The position numbers were made by a program, and so were the translations under genes. DNA of 64,000 nucleotides, from positions 372,001 through 436,000 of the forward strand of contig NZ_JAMXKF010000004.1 in NCBI RefSeq assembly GCF_024220585.1, read 5' to 3'. The notes below the pieces were generated by a model that did no database searches, was not told where the DNA came from, and saw only the letters and a program-made list of their open reading frames with translations. The DNA is from Dyadobacter diqingensis. Lineage in GTDB: Bacteria; Bacteroidota; Bacteroidia; Cytophagales; Spirosomataceae. Below are positions 53,393 through 61,649 of the stretch, in pieces. How positions within the stretch are numbered: position 1 is the first letter of the stretch; each line of letters begins with the position of its first letter.

Positions 53393-53485
53393 ATGAGAAC
53401 GATGAATACATATTCTTCGCAGCTTTATGCTGTTTGTCTGGTGGTTTCCCCGTCGATTCCTTTCGCGTCTGGCTGTTGTTGTTAG
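53393..53485 (+). CDS. Leader peptide 3, ends Cys-Cys-Cys-stop
   Basis: A 30-codon ORF starting MRTMNTYSSQ and ending PFASGCCC then TAG (TGT codons at 53474-53482), with one further Cys at position 15. It starts about 45 nt after the -7 box, the same geometry as leaders 1 and 2. The body of the peptide is unrelated to the others. A TGGTGGTT inside it (53439-53446) can pair with AACCACCA at the transcript start (53353-53360). Proposed to couple Cys-tRNA supply to expression of the PBP-like gene and the following sulfatases. Confidence 0.75.
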   Translation: MRTMNTYSSQLYAVCLVVSPSIPFASGCCC

Positions 53486-53595
53486 TCAAATCAATGCTTC
53501 TTTTTTAATTGTCAATATCTCATTTGTAACGGTTCGATTGTTTCAGGCAATTTCCGGTTACAGCGTGCTCAAACTATTTAATATCTGTTAACATC

Positions 53596-54528
53596 ATGAA
53601 AACATTTAAATCATTACTCTTTGCCACGGGTTTGTCACTGGTCGCTTCGTCACCCATTTTTGCGCAGGAAACCAGTCAAAATAAAGTTGTTATCACAGGT
53701 GTCCGTTTTGCTTATCCGCTCGTTGATAAGTGGATCAAGCAATACAGTGCGGAAAATCCCAAAGCGCAGATTGTTATCGAGACCCGGACAATCACGGATC
53801 CCGAGAAGTACGATCTTTTAATCGAGGCTTATGATCAGGAAAAAGAGGTGAAGGATGGCCGCGAGTATGTGTCTATTGGCCGTTATGCGCTTTTACCCGT
53901 TGCTAATTCCAAATCGGAGTTTGCCAAAGAGTACAGCGACAAAGGACTGATCGAAAAAACGTATAAACAAATTTTCTTCCATGACATTTATGCGGAGAAA
54001 GATAAATCCATCACCACTCCTTTTACGGTTTATACCCGCTTGCAGAAAGCTGGCGCTCCGTTGACATTCGCAAAATATTTCGGATACGAGCAGCAGCAGA
54101 TCAAGGGGAAAACCATTGCCGGTGCCGACGAACATTTGATCAAGGCCCTTCTGAAAGACGACACGGGCATTACTTACACAGTGCCCGGTCTCGCTTTCGA
54201 CCTCACTTCACGTAAACCAGCGGAAGGTCTGACGATCATTCCGGTAGATCTGGACGGAAACGGAAGGGTTTCCAAGGAAGAAAAAGCGGTTGATAACCTG
54301 GATCAGTTTTTGCAAAAACTGGAAACGGAAAAAGTGAAAAATATTCCGGTGGAATATGTACATTTTTCAATTGCTAAAAACAACAGCAATCCGGAGGCTA
54401 AAAAGTTTCTTCTGTGGGTTGCCTCACATGCAGAGGAGGATCTGCATCAATATGGTTATCTAAAACCGGAAGCGAAACGCCTTCAGCTTGAAAAAGAGAA
54501 ACTGGAAAGATTCTCTGCGGTAAAATAA
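53596..54528 (+). CDS. Solitary PBP-like (PstS-type) solute-binding protein, sulfur-free
   Basis: A 310-residue exported protein. The signal peptide ends IFAQ; the mature part resembles type 2 periplasmic binding proteins (VVITGVRFAYPLVDKWIKQY near the start, IGRYALLPVANS and FFHDIY in the middle). No permease or ATPase gene is near. An EF-hand-like 12-residue loop D218 to E229 (DLDGNGRVSKEE) could bind calcium. There is no Cys and no Met after the start residue, a composition known from sulfate-scavenging proteins. Together with promoter/operator 4 and the Cys leader this suggests binding of sulfate or a sulfated compound; the ligand is inferred. Confidence 0.72.
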   Translation: MKTFKSLLFATGLSLVASSPIFAQETSQNKVVITGVRFAYPLVDKWIKQYSAENPKAQIVIETRTITDPEKYDLLIEAYDQEKEVKDGREYVSIGRYALLPVANSKSEFAKEYSDKGLIEKTYKQIFFHDIYAEKDKSITTPFTVYTRLQKAGAPLTFAKYFGYEQQQIKGKTIAGADEHLIKALLKDDTGITYTVPGLAFDLTSRKPAEGLTIIPVDLDGNGRVSKEEKAVDNLDQFLQKLETEKVKNIPVEYVHFSIAKNNSNPEAKKFLLWVASHAEEDLHQYGYLKPEAKRLQLEKEKLERFSAVK

Positions 54529-54561
54529 ATATTGATATTACGTAAATAAGGTCTCCTGTTG

Positions 54562-54590
54562 TTCCGGTACCAGTTATGCTGGTGCCGGAA
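54562..54590. terminator. Hairpin between PBP-like gene and sulfatase
   Basis: TTCCGGTACCAG (54562-54573) and CTGGTGCCGGAA (54579-54590) pair over 12 bp with one G-U around a 5-nt loop, followed by AATTTAAT. It could be a partial terminator that raises the first gene's mRNA level relative to the sulfatases. Confidence 0.6.
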
Positions 54591-54675
54591 AATTTAATCA
54601 CGCTGCGCTGAACCCGGTGCAGGTCTTCTCCCGCCTGAATAACTTATTCCTTATCGATTTTAAATATACCTGCAA

Positions 54676-56334
54676 ATGAAGTTTAAATTTGTACTTGCCG
54701 GTTTACTTTTCGTAAACCTGACTACCTCTTTTGCCCAAAAAACGAAAAAGGCGGATACCCGCCCGAATATAATTCTGATCATGGTTGACGACATGGGTTA
54801 CTCTGACGTCGGGTCTTATGGTTCGGAAATACAAACACCTAATCTGGACAATCTTGCCAAGGAAGGAATTCGTTTCCGCGAATTTTACAACAATTCCATT
54901 TGCGCTCCGACAAGGGCTTCTCTAATCACCGGTCAGTATCCCCACAAGGCAGGTATCGGTTATTTTGATGTCAACCTGGGCTTACCGGCTTATCAGGGCT
55001 ATCTCAACAAGCAGTCGCTGACCTTTGCCGAGGTATTACGGAATTCGGGTTACAGCACGCTGATGAGCGGGAAATGGCATGTTGGAGGCGATAGTCTGGC
55101 CTGGCCGAATCAACGTGGGTTTGATCACTTTTACGGTTTTATCAAAGGCGCAAGCAATTATTTCGATATTGGCGAGTATGGACAGGCGCCGCCGGTTGAG
55201 CTCGTGAGGGATAACAAAAAGATTAACCTTAAACCGGGTCAGTATCTGACAAACGAAATTACCAATAACGCCCTTGAATTTTTGGACGAGCAGGACAAAA
55301 CCGGCAAACCATTCTTTCTGTATGTGGCTTTTAACGCACCGCACTGGCCCTTGCAGGCTTTGCCGGAAGATATCGCGAAATACAAAGGCAAGTACGCCAT
55401 TGGCTGGGACTCGCTCCGAAATGAGCGCATAAAAAAGCAAAAGGCATTGGGTATTTCTGATCCAAAACAAGCGGTTGCAAAACGAGACAGCGAGGTCGCC
55501 CTTTGGGATCACCTGACATTCGAGGAAAGGAAATTATGGGAGACCAAAATGGAGGTTTACGCAGCGATGGTGGACCGTGTGGATCAGAACATCGGCCGGT
55601 TGAAAGAAAAACTTAAGCAATTGAAAAAAGACGACAATACCCTGATTGTCTTCATTTCTGATAATGGTGCACAGGGTGGATTTTCGGCAAAAAACCGCAG
55701 AAAACCGCCGCGCAACAGCGGACCGATCGGTACGGCCGGTTCCTATGATTATCAGGAGCAAAACTGGGCCTATGTATCGAACACACCCCATACCAATTAC
55801 AAGAATAACATGCACGAAGGTGGTATCAGCGCTCCCTTTATCGCGTGGTTTCCGAAGCAGATCAAAGCGGGAAGTATTGTTAAAGGAACGGGCCACCTGA
55901 TTGACCTTGCACCTACTTTTTACGAACTGGCGGGAGCGCAGTATCCGGCCAAACTCAACAACGCCGTTACAAATGCGTTGCCGGGAAAAAGCCTTGTTCC
56001 GGTGTTAACGGGGAAATCGGAGGCTGTGGAGCGGGGAGAGCCTATTTTCTGGGAAAGAGCAGGGAACCGGGCGGTTCGTAAAGGAAAGTGGAAAATCGTT
56101 TCGACATACCCGGGCTATAAGTGGGAGCTTTATGACCTGGAAAAAGACCGTGGAGAAACCACCGATCTTGCAGCTGCCAATACCGAAATCGTGAACGAGT
56201 TATCCGCGGACTATTTTAAATGGGCTGACAAAACCGGTGTGGTTGATTACGACAAAATTAAACCGGCCAATCCTTTTGGAGCACCGCAGGCAACTCCGCT
56301 CAGAACTGCGCAGCAAGGTGGCCGTGGGGAATGA
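54676..56334 (+). CDS. Secreted S1-family sulfatase (YQGYL type)
   Basis: A 552-residue sulfatase: signal peptide ending SFAQ, metal pair D38-D39 (IMVDDMGYS), C76 in CAPTR for formylglycine, MSGKWHVG and VFISDNGAQ. It is closest to the products at 33512 and 40515 (shared AYQGYLNKQ and WPLQALPEDIAKYKGKY), so the three are paralogues. One Cys and about six Met in the mature chain. First of a run of six sulfatase genes on the plus strand downstream of the PBP-like gene. Confidence 0.93.
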   Translation: MKFKFVLAGLLFVNLTTSFAQKTKKADTRPNIILIMVDDMGYSDVGSYGSEIQTPNLDNLAKEGIRFREFYNNSICAPTRASLITGQYPHKAGIGYFDVNLGLPAYQGYLNKQSLTFAEVLRNSGYSTLMSGKWHVGGDSLAWPNQRGFDHFYGFIKGASNYFDIGEYGQAPPVELVRDNKKINLKPGQYLTNEITNNALEFLDEQDKTGKPFFLYVAFNAPHWPLQALPEDIAKYKGKYAIGWDSLRNERIKKQKALGISDPKQAVAKRDSEVALWDHLTFEERKLWETKMEVYAAMVDRVDQNIGRLKEKLKQLKKDDNTLIVFISDNGAQGGFSAKNRRKPPRNSGPIGTAGSYDYQEQNWAYVSNTPHTNYKNNMHEGGISAPFIAWFPKQIKAGSIVKGTGHLIDLAPTFYELAGAQYPAKLNNAVTNALPGKSLVPVLTGKSEAVERGEPIFWERAGNRAVRKGKWKIVSTYPGYKWELYDLEKDRGETTDLAAANTEIVNELSADYFKWADKTGVVDYDKIKPANPFGAPQATPLRTAQQGGRGE

Positions 56335-56376
56335 TTTGCTACGTATATTCTATATGGTTCTATTGAAATCAGTAAT

Positions 56377-58701
56377 ATGAAAACAACAATATTCAACTTT
56401 GCCGACCGGAAGCGCTGGATGGCTCTTTCGCTTTTTTTGAGCACTACAACACTGCCTGTTTTCGCGCAGCATGATCCTGTTCAGCCCTTTCAGGGAAAAG
56501 TAGGTAAAACAATCGAGGAAACTGAACAGTGGTGGCAGGAGCAGCCCAAAGCGCCTAAGGGTGCGCCTAACGTCGTTTGGATACTGCTGGATGATGTGGG
56601 CTTCGGTGCAACTTCGGCATTCGGAGGCCTGATTGACACGCCCAATTTTGAAAAACTGGCCAATAACGGACTGCGTTATACCAACTTCCATACCACCGGA
56701 ATTTGCAGTCCTACCCGTGCTGCTCTGCTGACCGGAAGAAATGCCCACAGCGTGGGCATGGGACATCACGCAGAGCTGGGAATCGGGGCACCGGGGTACA
56801 ATGGAAACATTCCTTTTGAAGCCGGGACCGTCGCAGAGATATTCCGGGAGAACGGTTATAACACCTTTGCATTGGGAAAATGGCATGGCAATCAGCCAAA
56901 GGACCTGACGATTGCCGGGCCTTACAACCGATATCCAACCGGTCGTGGTTTTGAACATTTCTACGGGTTTCTGGGCGGAGCTACCGATCAGTGGCATCCC
57001 CACCTGGTGGAAGAAACAACACCCATTGACATTGAACCCAATACCCGCCACCTTAATCAGCTGCTGACGGACAAGACGATTTCGTACATTGCCAATCAGA
57101 AATCGGCCGATCCTGATAAACCGTTTTTTGTGTATTACGCCACAGGTGCCGCCCACGCGCCACACCATGTTTCAAAGGAATGGAGCGACCGTTACAAAGG
57201 AAAATTTGATGGTGGATGGGATCAGTATCGTGAGCAGGTCTTCAAACGACAGCAGACGCTTGGTCTTGTACCAAAAGGAACTGTGCTTCCGCCTCGCCAG
57301 ACCGGTATCAAACCATGGGAGACACTTTCCGCGGACGAGAAGAAAATCTATGCGCGATTTATGGAAGTGTATGCCGGATTTTTGTCCTACACCGACTATG
57401 AAGTTGGCCGCGTGGTGGATTATTTAAAACAAATTGACCAGCTAGACAATACGCTTATTTTCCTCGTTGTGGGAGATAATGGCGGGAGCAAGGAAGGTAC
57501 TTATACAGGAACGACCGGTATTGCTGAAAAATCACAAGGCGATGACGCTAAGTTTTTGTTGTCTCAGTACGACAAGATCGGTACTGAGTACAGTTATCCC
57601 AATTATCCGCTTGGCTGGTCGCAGGCTACCAACACGCCTTTCCGTTACTGGAAAAGTGATGTCAATGCTGAGGGCGCTTCGCATACCACTTTGATCGTCC
57701 ATTATCCCAAAGGCATTAAGGAAAAAGGCGCACTTCGGAATCAATACACGCACGTCACGGATATTTTACCGACAACCATTGAGCTAACCGGGGTAAAAGT
57801 GCCGGAAGTGATCAATGGGTATCCGCAGCGGCCTTTACACGGTACCTCATTGGTATATTCTCTCGACAATGCCTCGGCGCAAACACGCCACACCCAACAA
57901 TTTTATGAGCTCCACGGAGGACGGTCCATTTATAAGGATGGCTGGAAGGCCAGTGTTTATCATCCCCGGAACGTGTTTGGAGAAACAACGACGGACATTA
58001 ATTTCATCGCGGATTTCAAGCGTGATAAATGGGAGCTTTATAATCTCAATGAAGACTGGAATGAAATCAACGACTTGTCGGCGAAGTATCCTGAAAAACT
58101 CGAAGAGCTGAAAAAGTTGTTTGATCAGGAAGCGGAAAAGTACAATGTATATCCTCTTAAAAATTTCAGAGCCGGTTTGACACCGCCCGTTATCCGCGAA
58201 AAGTCAGTGATATATGAGGGCACGACGATCAAAACACGGGTAAATATTGGAAAAGGGGCGGTGAATATTACCGCTAGTATCGAAGTGCCAGCCAAAAATC
58301 CGTCGGGTGTCATTTTTTCAAACGGAGGATTGATTGGCGGAACGAGCCTCTATGTGCAGAACAACAAATTGCAGTATCTGCTGAACGATGGTGTGAACCC
58401 GATTACTCTGACTGCGAATAAAAGTCTGGTGGCGGGCAAAAACGAGATTCGTGTAGAATTCACGGATGACAAAAAAGTGAACCTTTACCTTAACAACGAC
58501 AAGGTGGCCGAGCAAAGTAATATCAATAAAACACGATACCTCAATTCTGCTTCCACGGACGGATTTAGTGTGGGAAAGGATCTGAACTCTCCGGTTACCA
58601 AGTCTTATGGCGGCACGTTTGCCTTCAACGGGATTGTGAAAACCCTTGTTATTGAACAGGCTGAGGATAAGGAAGAAAAGGTGGGTTTGTTAAAGAAGTA
58701 A
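56377..58701 (+). CDS. Secreted S1_4-like large sulfatase
   Basis: A 774-residue paralogue of the product at 42212: signal peptide ending PVFAQ, linker EETEQWWQEQPKAPKG, D72-D73 (WILLDDVGFG), C110 in CSPTR and LALGKWH-like motif. It ends with the same lectin-like beta-sandwich extension. The gene begins 42 bp after the YQGYL-type sulfatase, the same order as 40515-42212, pointing to duplication of a two-gene module. Mature chain: one Cys (catalytic) and two Met in about 744 residues. Confidence 0.92.
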   Translation: MKTTIFNFADRKRWMALSLFLSTTTLPVFAQHDPVQPFQGKVGKTIEETEQWWQEQPKAPKGAPNVVWILLDDVGFGATSAFGGLIDTPNFEKLANNGLRYTNFHTTGICSPTRAALLTGRNAHSVGMGHHAELGIGAPGYNGNIPFEAGTVAEIFRENGYNTFALGKWHGNQPKDLTIAGPYNRYPTGRGFEHFYGFLGGATDQWHPHLVEETTPIDIEPNTRHLNQLLTDKTISYIANQKSADPDKPFFVYYATGAAHAPHHVSKEWSDRYKGKFDGGWDQYREQVFKRQQTLGLVPKGTVLPPRQTGIKPWETLSADEKKIYARFMEVYAGFLSYTDYEVGRVVDYLKQIDQLDNTLIFLVVGDNGGSKEGTYTGTTGIAEKSQGDDAKFLLSQYDKIGTEYSYPNYPLGWSQATNTPFRYWKSDVNAEGASHTTLIVHYPKGIKEKGALRNQYTHVTDILPTTIELTGVKVPEVINGYPQRPLHGTSLVYSLDNASAQTRHTQQFYELHGGRSIYKDGWKASVYHPRNVFGETTTDINFIADFKRDKWELYNLNEDWNEINDLSAKYPEKLEELKKLFDQEAEKYNVYPLKNFRAGLTPPVIREKSVIYEGTTIKTRVNIGKGAVNITASIEVPAKNPSGVIFSNGGLIGGTSLYVQNNKLQYLLNDGVNPITLTANKSLVAGKNEIRVEFTDDKKVNLYLNNDKVAEQSNINKTRYLNSASTDGFSVGKDLNSPVTKSYGGTFAFNGIVKTLVIEQAEDKEEKVGLLKK

Positions 58702-58733
58702 CATTTTTAAAGTGAAAAGGTATTGACCTTGAT

Positions 58734-60119
58734 ATGAAAAAGATTCTTCTAATAGCTGCTTTGTTTACAATAGCTGCGAATGTTTCCGTTGCGCAGAAAA
58801 AAACAGGCAAGCCGAACATCGTGGTAATTCTGGCGGATGACCTGGGTTATGGAGATATCGGAACTTTCGGAGCGACCGACATTCGTACGCCCAACATCGA
58901 TGATCTGGCCAAAAAGGGTTTAAAACTGACTTCGTTCTATTCTTCTTCGCCTGTATGTAGCCCCACCAGAGCAGCACTGATCACAGGACGTTATCCGCGC
59001 AGACTGGGTATTGATCATGTTTTCTTTCCGGAAAGTTTCACCGGGATTCCAGCGGAGGAAGTTACCATCGCGGAGGCGCTGAAAGGAAATGGTTACAAAA
59101 CGGCTATTTTCGGGAAATGGCATCTGGGGCATCACCGCCAATTTTTGCCTCTGCAAAATGGTTTTGATGAGTATTATGGAATCCCGTACAGCAACGATAT
59201 GCAGGGTGTGGTGTACCTGCGCGGCAACGATGTGGACAGCATCAAGGTTAACCAGAAATACACAACCAAAACGTACACGGACGAAGCCGTTAAGTTTATT
59301 GACAAGAATAAAGACAAACCATTTTTCCTGTATGTGACTCATAACATGCCCCATGTCCCGCTTTACGCTTCTCCGGCATTTGAAGGGAAGTCTAAGAGAG
59401 GTTTGTATGGCGATGTTATTGAGGAAATTGACTGGAGTGTTGGTGAGGTTGTCAAAGCCTTAAAGAAGAACGGACTGGAAGAAAATACACTCGTTGTTTT
59501 CACCAGCGATAATGGTCCGTGGTTGATTTTCGATATAGAAGGTGGCTCGGCAGGCCCTCTTCGACAAGGAAAGGGTACCACTTTCGAAGGCGGTCAGCGT
59601 GTTCCGGCTGTTGCTTACTGGCCGGGAAAAATAAAACCGGGAAGTGTTTATGACGACATCGCCACCCAGCTGGATTTGTACCCAACGATCATCAGCCTGA
59701 CGGGAAGTCAGAAAACACAGACAACAAAACCGCTGGATGGTGAAGATATCAGTCCGGTACTTTTCGGAACCGGAAAGCGTAAGGCTGATGAATTTGCCTA
59801 TTATTCCAACGGGAAAATCGAAGCGTTCAGAAAAGGCGACTGGAAAATACGTTTGCCACAGGCCGATATCAAAATCAATGGTATCGTGGTTGTTCCGGCA
59901 AGCGATACTTTGCTTTTTAATCTAAAAACAGACTTATCTGAAAAAAATAACCTGCTGAAAACCAATCCTGCCAAAGTAAAAGAATTACTAGGCGCACTGG
60001 AAGTGTTTAACAAAAAATTGGGTAACACGCCTCCGGCCCTGGTGCAGCGTATGCCGTCTGACGACAGTCATATCAAAAAGCGCGCTGAACGGGCAGGAAA
60101 AAGCAGTTCAAACAAATAA
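58734..60119 (+). CDS. Secreted arylsulfatase A-type sulfatase
   Basis: A 461-residue sulfatase with a signal peptide ending VAQ, D35-D36 (ILADDLGYGD), C75 in CSPTR for formylglycine, FGKWHLGHH and FTSDNGPWL. Length and the LYGDVIEEIDWSVGEVV segment fit the arylsulfatase A/N-acetylgalactosamine-sulfatase group. One Cys and three Met in the mature chain. It is 32 bp after the preceding sulfatase and 10 bp before the next, so clearly co-transcribed. Confidence 0.93.
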   Translation: MKKILLIAALFTIAANVSVAQKKTGKPNIVVILADDLGYGDIGTFGATDIRTPNIDDLAKKGLKLTSFYSSSPVCSPTRAALITGRYPRRLGIDHVFFPESFTGIPAEEVTIAEALKGNGYKTAIFGKWHLGHHRQFLPLQNGFDEYYGIPYSNDMQGVVYLRGNDVDSIKVNQKYTTKTYTDEAVKFIDKNKDKPFFLYVTHNMPHVPLYASPAFEGKSKRGLYGDVIEEIDWSVGEVVKALKKNGLEENTLVVFTSDNGPWLIFDIEGGSAGPLRQGKGTTFEGGQRVPAVAYWPGKIKPGSVYDDIATQLDLYPTIISLTGSQKTQTTKPLDGEDISPVLFGTGKRKADEFAYYSNGKIEAFRKGDWKIRLPQADIKINGIVVVPASDTLLFNLKTDLSEKNNLLKTNPAKVKELLGALEVFNKKLGNTPPALVQRMPSDDSHIKKRAERAGKSSSNK

Positions 60120-60129
60120 TCTACGGTTT

Positions 60130-61617
60130 ATGACGGTCAAAACAAGAATTCTACTGCTATCGAACTTATTGCTTTTGGGCGGCACGGCGCTGCTGGCCCA
60201 GAAGCAAAACGATCTTAAAACAGCACGTCCTAATATCATTTTTATCTACACGGACGACCAGCGCTTTGACGCATTAAGTGTCGTGCAGAAGGAGCAGGGC
60301 AGCAGTGCCCGCTTTCCCTGGTTTCAGACACCCAATCTCGATCGTCTGGCGAGTGAGGGCGTAAGGTTCCGGAATGCTTTTGTGATCAATTCGCTTTGTT
60401 CGCCAAGTCGGTCCACGTTGCTTAACAGCCGGTACAATCACTTGAATGGTATTGCCAATAACCACACCGGCCTGAAAGATACGACAGTCACCTATGCTAC
60501 GGAATTGCATAACGCCGGTTATCGGACTGCGTTTTTCGGAAAGTGGCATATGGGAAATGAAAAGGGAAAAAGACCGGGCTTTGACTATTCAGCCAGCTTT
60601 ATCGGTCAGGGAAAATACGAAGACTGTCCCATCGAGATCAACGGAGTCGCGCAGCCAAGCAAAGGTTGGGTAGACGACGTTTCGACGACTAATGCTGTCA
60701 ATTACATAAAAGAAAATAAAGACAAAACTTTTCTGTTGACGCTGGCTTTTAAGTCCGGACATGGCCCTTTTCAGCCTCCTGTAAGGCACAAGGATACGTT
60801 TGCCGATGTGACGCTGACCAAACCTGCGAGCGAAAACCTGCCTTCTCCGTATAAGGGGCAGATAGATGCGGGCCGGCGTAACGGTGCGGCCGCGGTGCAG
60901 CAAAATAATGGCGGTTCCTGGACTGACAACAACGACCAGAAAATCCGTAACTATTTCAGAACTTTAAAGGCGATCGACGAAAATGTCGGACGTGTGCTTG
61001 CCACGCTGGATTCTTTGCATCTTGATCAGAATACGGTGGTAATTTTTTCAAGCGACAACGGGTTTTTCTTTGGAGAACATGGTCTGGGTGATAAACGGGC
61101 GGCTTACGAGGAATCGATTCGTATTCCGCTGCTGGTCAGATATCCGGCCAGATTTCCCAAAGCAAAGAAGATTGACAAAATCGTGTTAAATCTTGATGCT
61201 GCCCCTTCGATACTTGATCTCGCCGGTGTAAAAGCGCCGCAGTCATTTCAGGGCAAAAGCTGGGTGCCGTTGGTAGAAGATAAGGCAAAGGACTGGCGTA
61301 CATCGTTTTTGTATGAATATTTTTATGAAACCGGATTTAACACGCCGACCATCAAGGCGGTGAGAACAGAAACGGGTAAACTGATCCAGTATCCGGGGGA
61401 AGACGGTTGGTCGGAGCTGTATGATCTTTCCAAAGATCCCGGCGAATCCAATAACCTCTACAACGCGGCCTCGGGCAGTAAATTGAAAACCCAGCTTCAA
61501 AATGAGTTGACAAAACAGGAAAAGGCTGTGGGTTACGTCAATCCGGACTATGCCGATCCGCGACCGCTGGATGAAAACGGAAAGTATAAGAGACCTCAGA
61601 AAGAGCTTATTCCGTAA
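60130..61617 (+). CDS. Secreted sulfatase (TDDQR type)
   Basis: A 495-residue exported sulfatase: signal ending LLAQ, metal site TDDQRFDAL (D42-D43), C90 in CSPSR for formylglycine, FGKWHMGNE and FSSDNGFFFGEHGL. The last motif is shared by heparan/glucosamine-6-sulfatase-like and choline-sulfatase-like groups, so a sugar sulfate is likely but not certain. Two Cys and one Met in the mature chain. It begins 10 bp after its neighbour. Confidence 0.92.
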   Translation: MTVKTRILLLSNLLLLGGTALLAQKQNDLKTARPNIIFIYTDDQRFDALSVVQKEQGSSARFPWFQTPNLDRLASEGVRFRNAFVINSLCSPSRSTLLNSRYNHLNGIANNHTGLKDTTVTYATELHNAGYRTAFFGKWHMGNEKGKRPGFDYSASFIGQGKYEDCPIEINGVAQPSKGWVDDVSTTNAVNYIKENKDKTFLLTLAFKSGHGPFQPPVRHKDTFADVTLTKPASENLPSPYKGQIDAGRRNGAAAVQQNNGGSWTDNNDQKIRNYFRTLKAIDENVGRVLATLDSLHLDQNTVVIFSSDNGFFFGEHGLGDKRAAYEESIRIPLLVRYPARFPKAKKIDKIVLNLDAAPSILDLAGVKAPQSFQGKSWVPLVEDKAKDWRTSFLYEYFYETGFNTPTIKAVRTETGKLIQYPGEDGWSELYDLSKDPGESNNLYNAASGSKLKTQLQNELTKQEKAVGYVNPDYADPRPLDENGKYKRPQKELIP

Positions 61618-61649
61618 AATGTATCACAGAAGAAAACAAACGAAGTATA

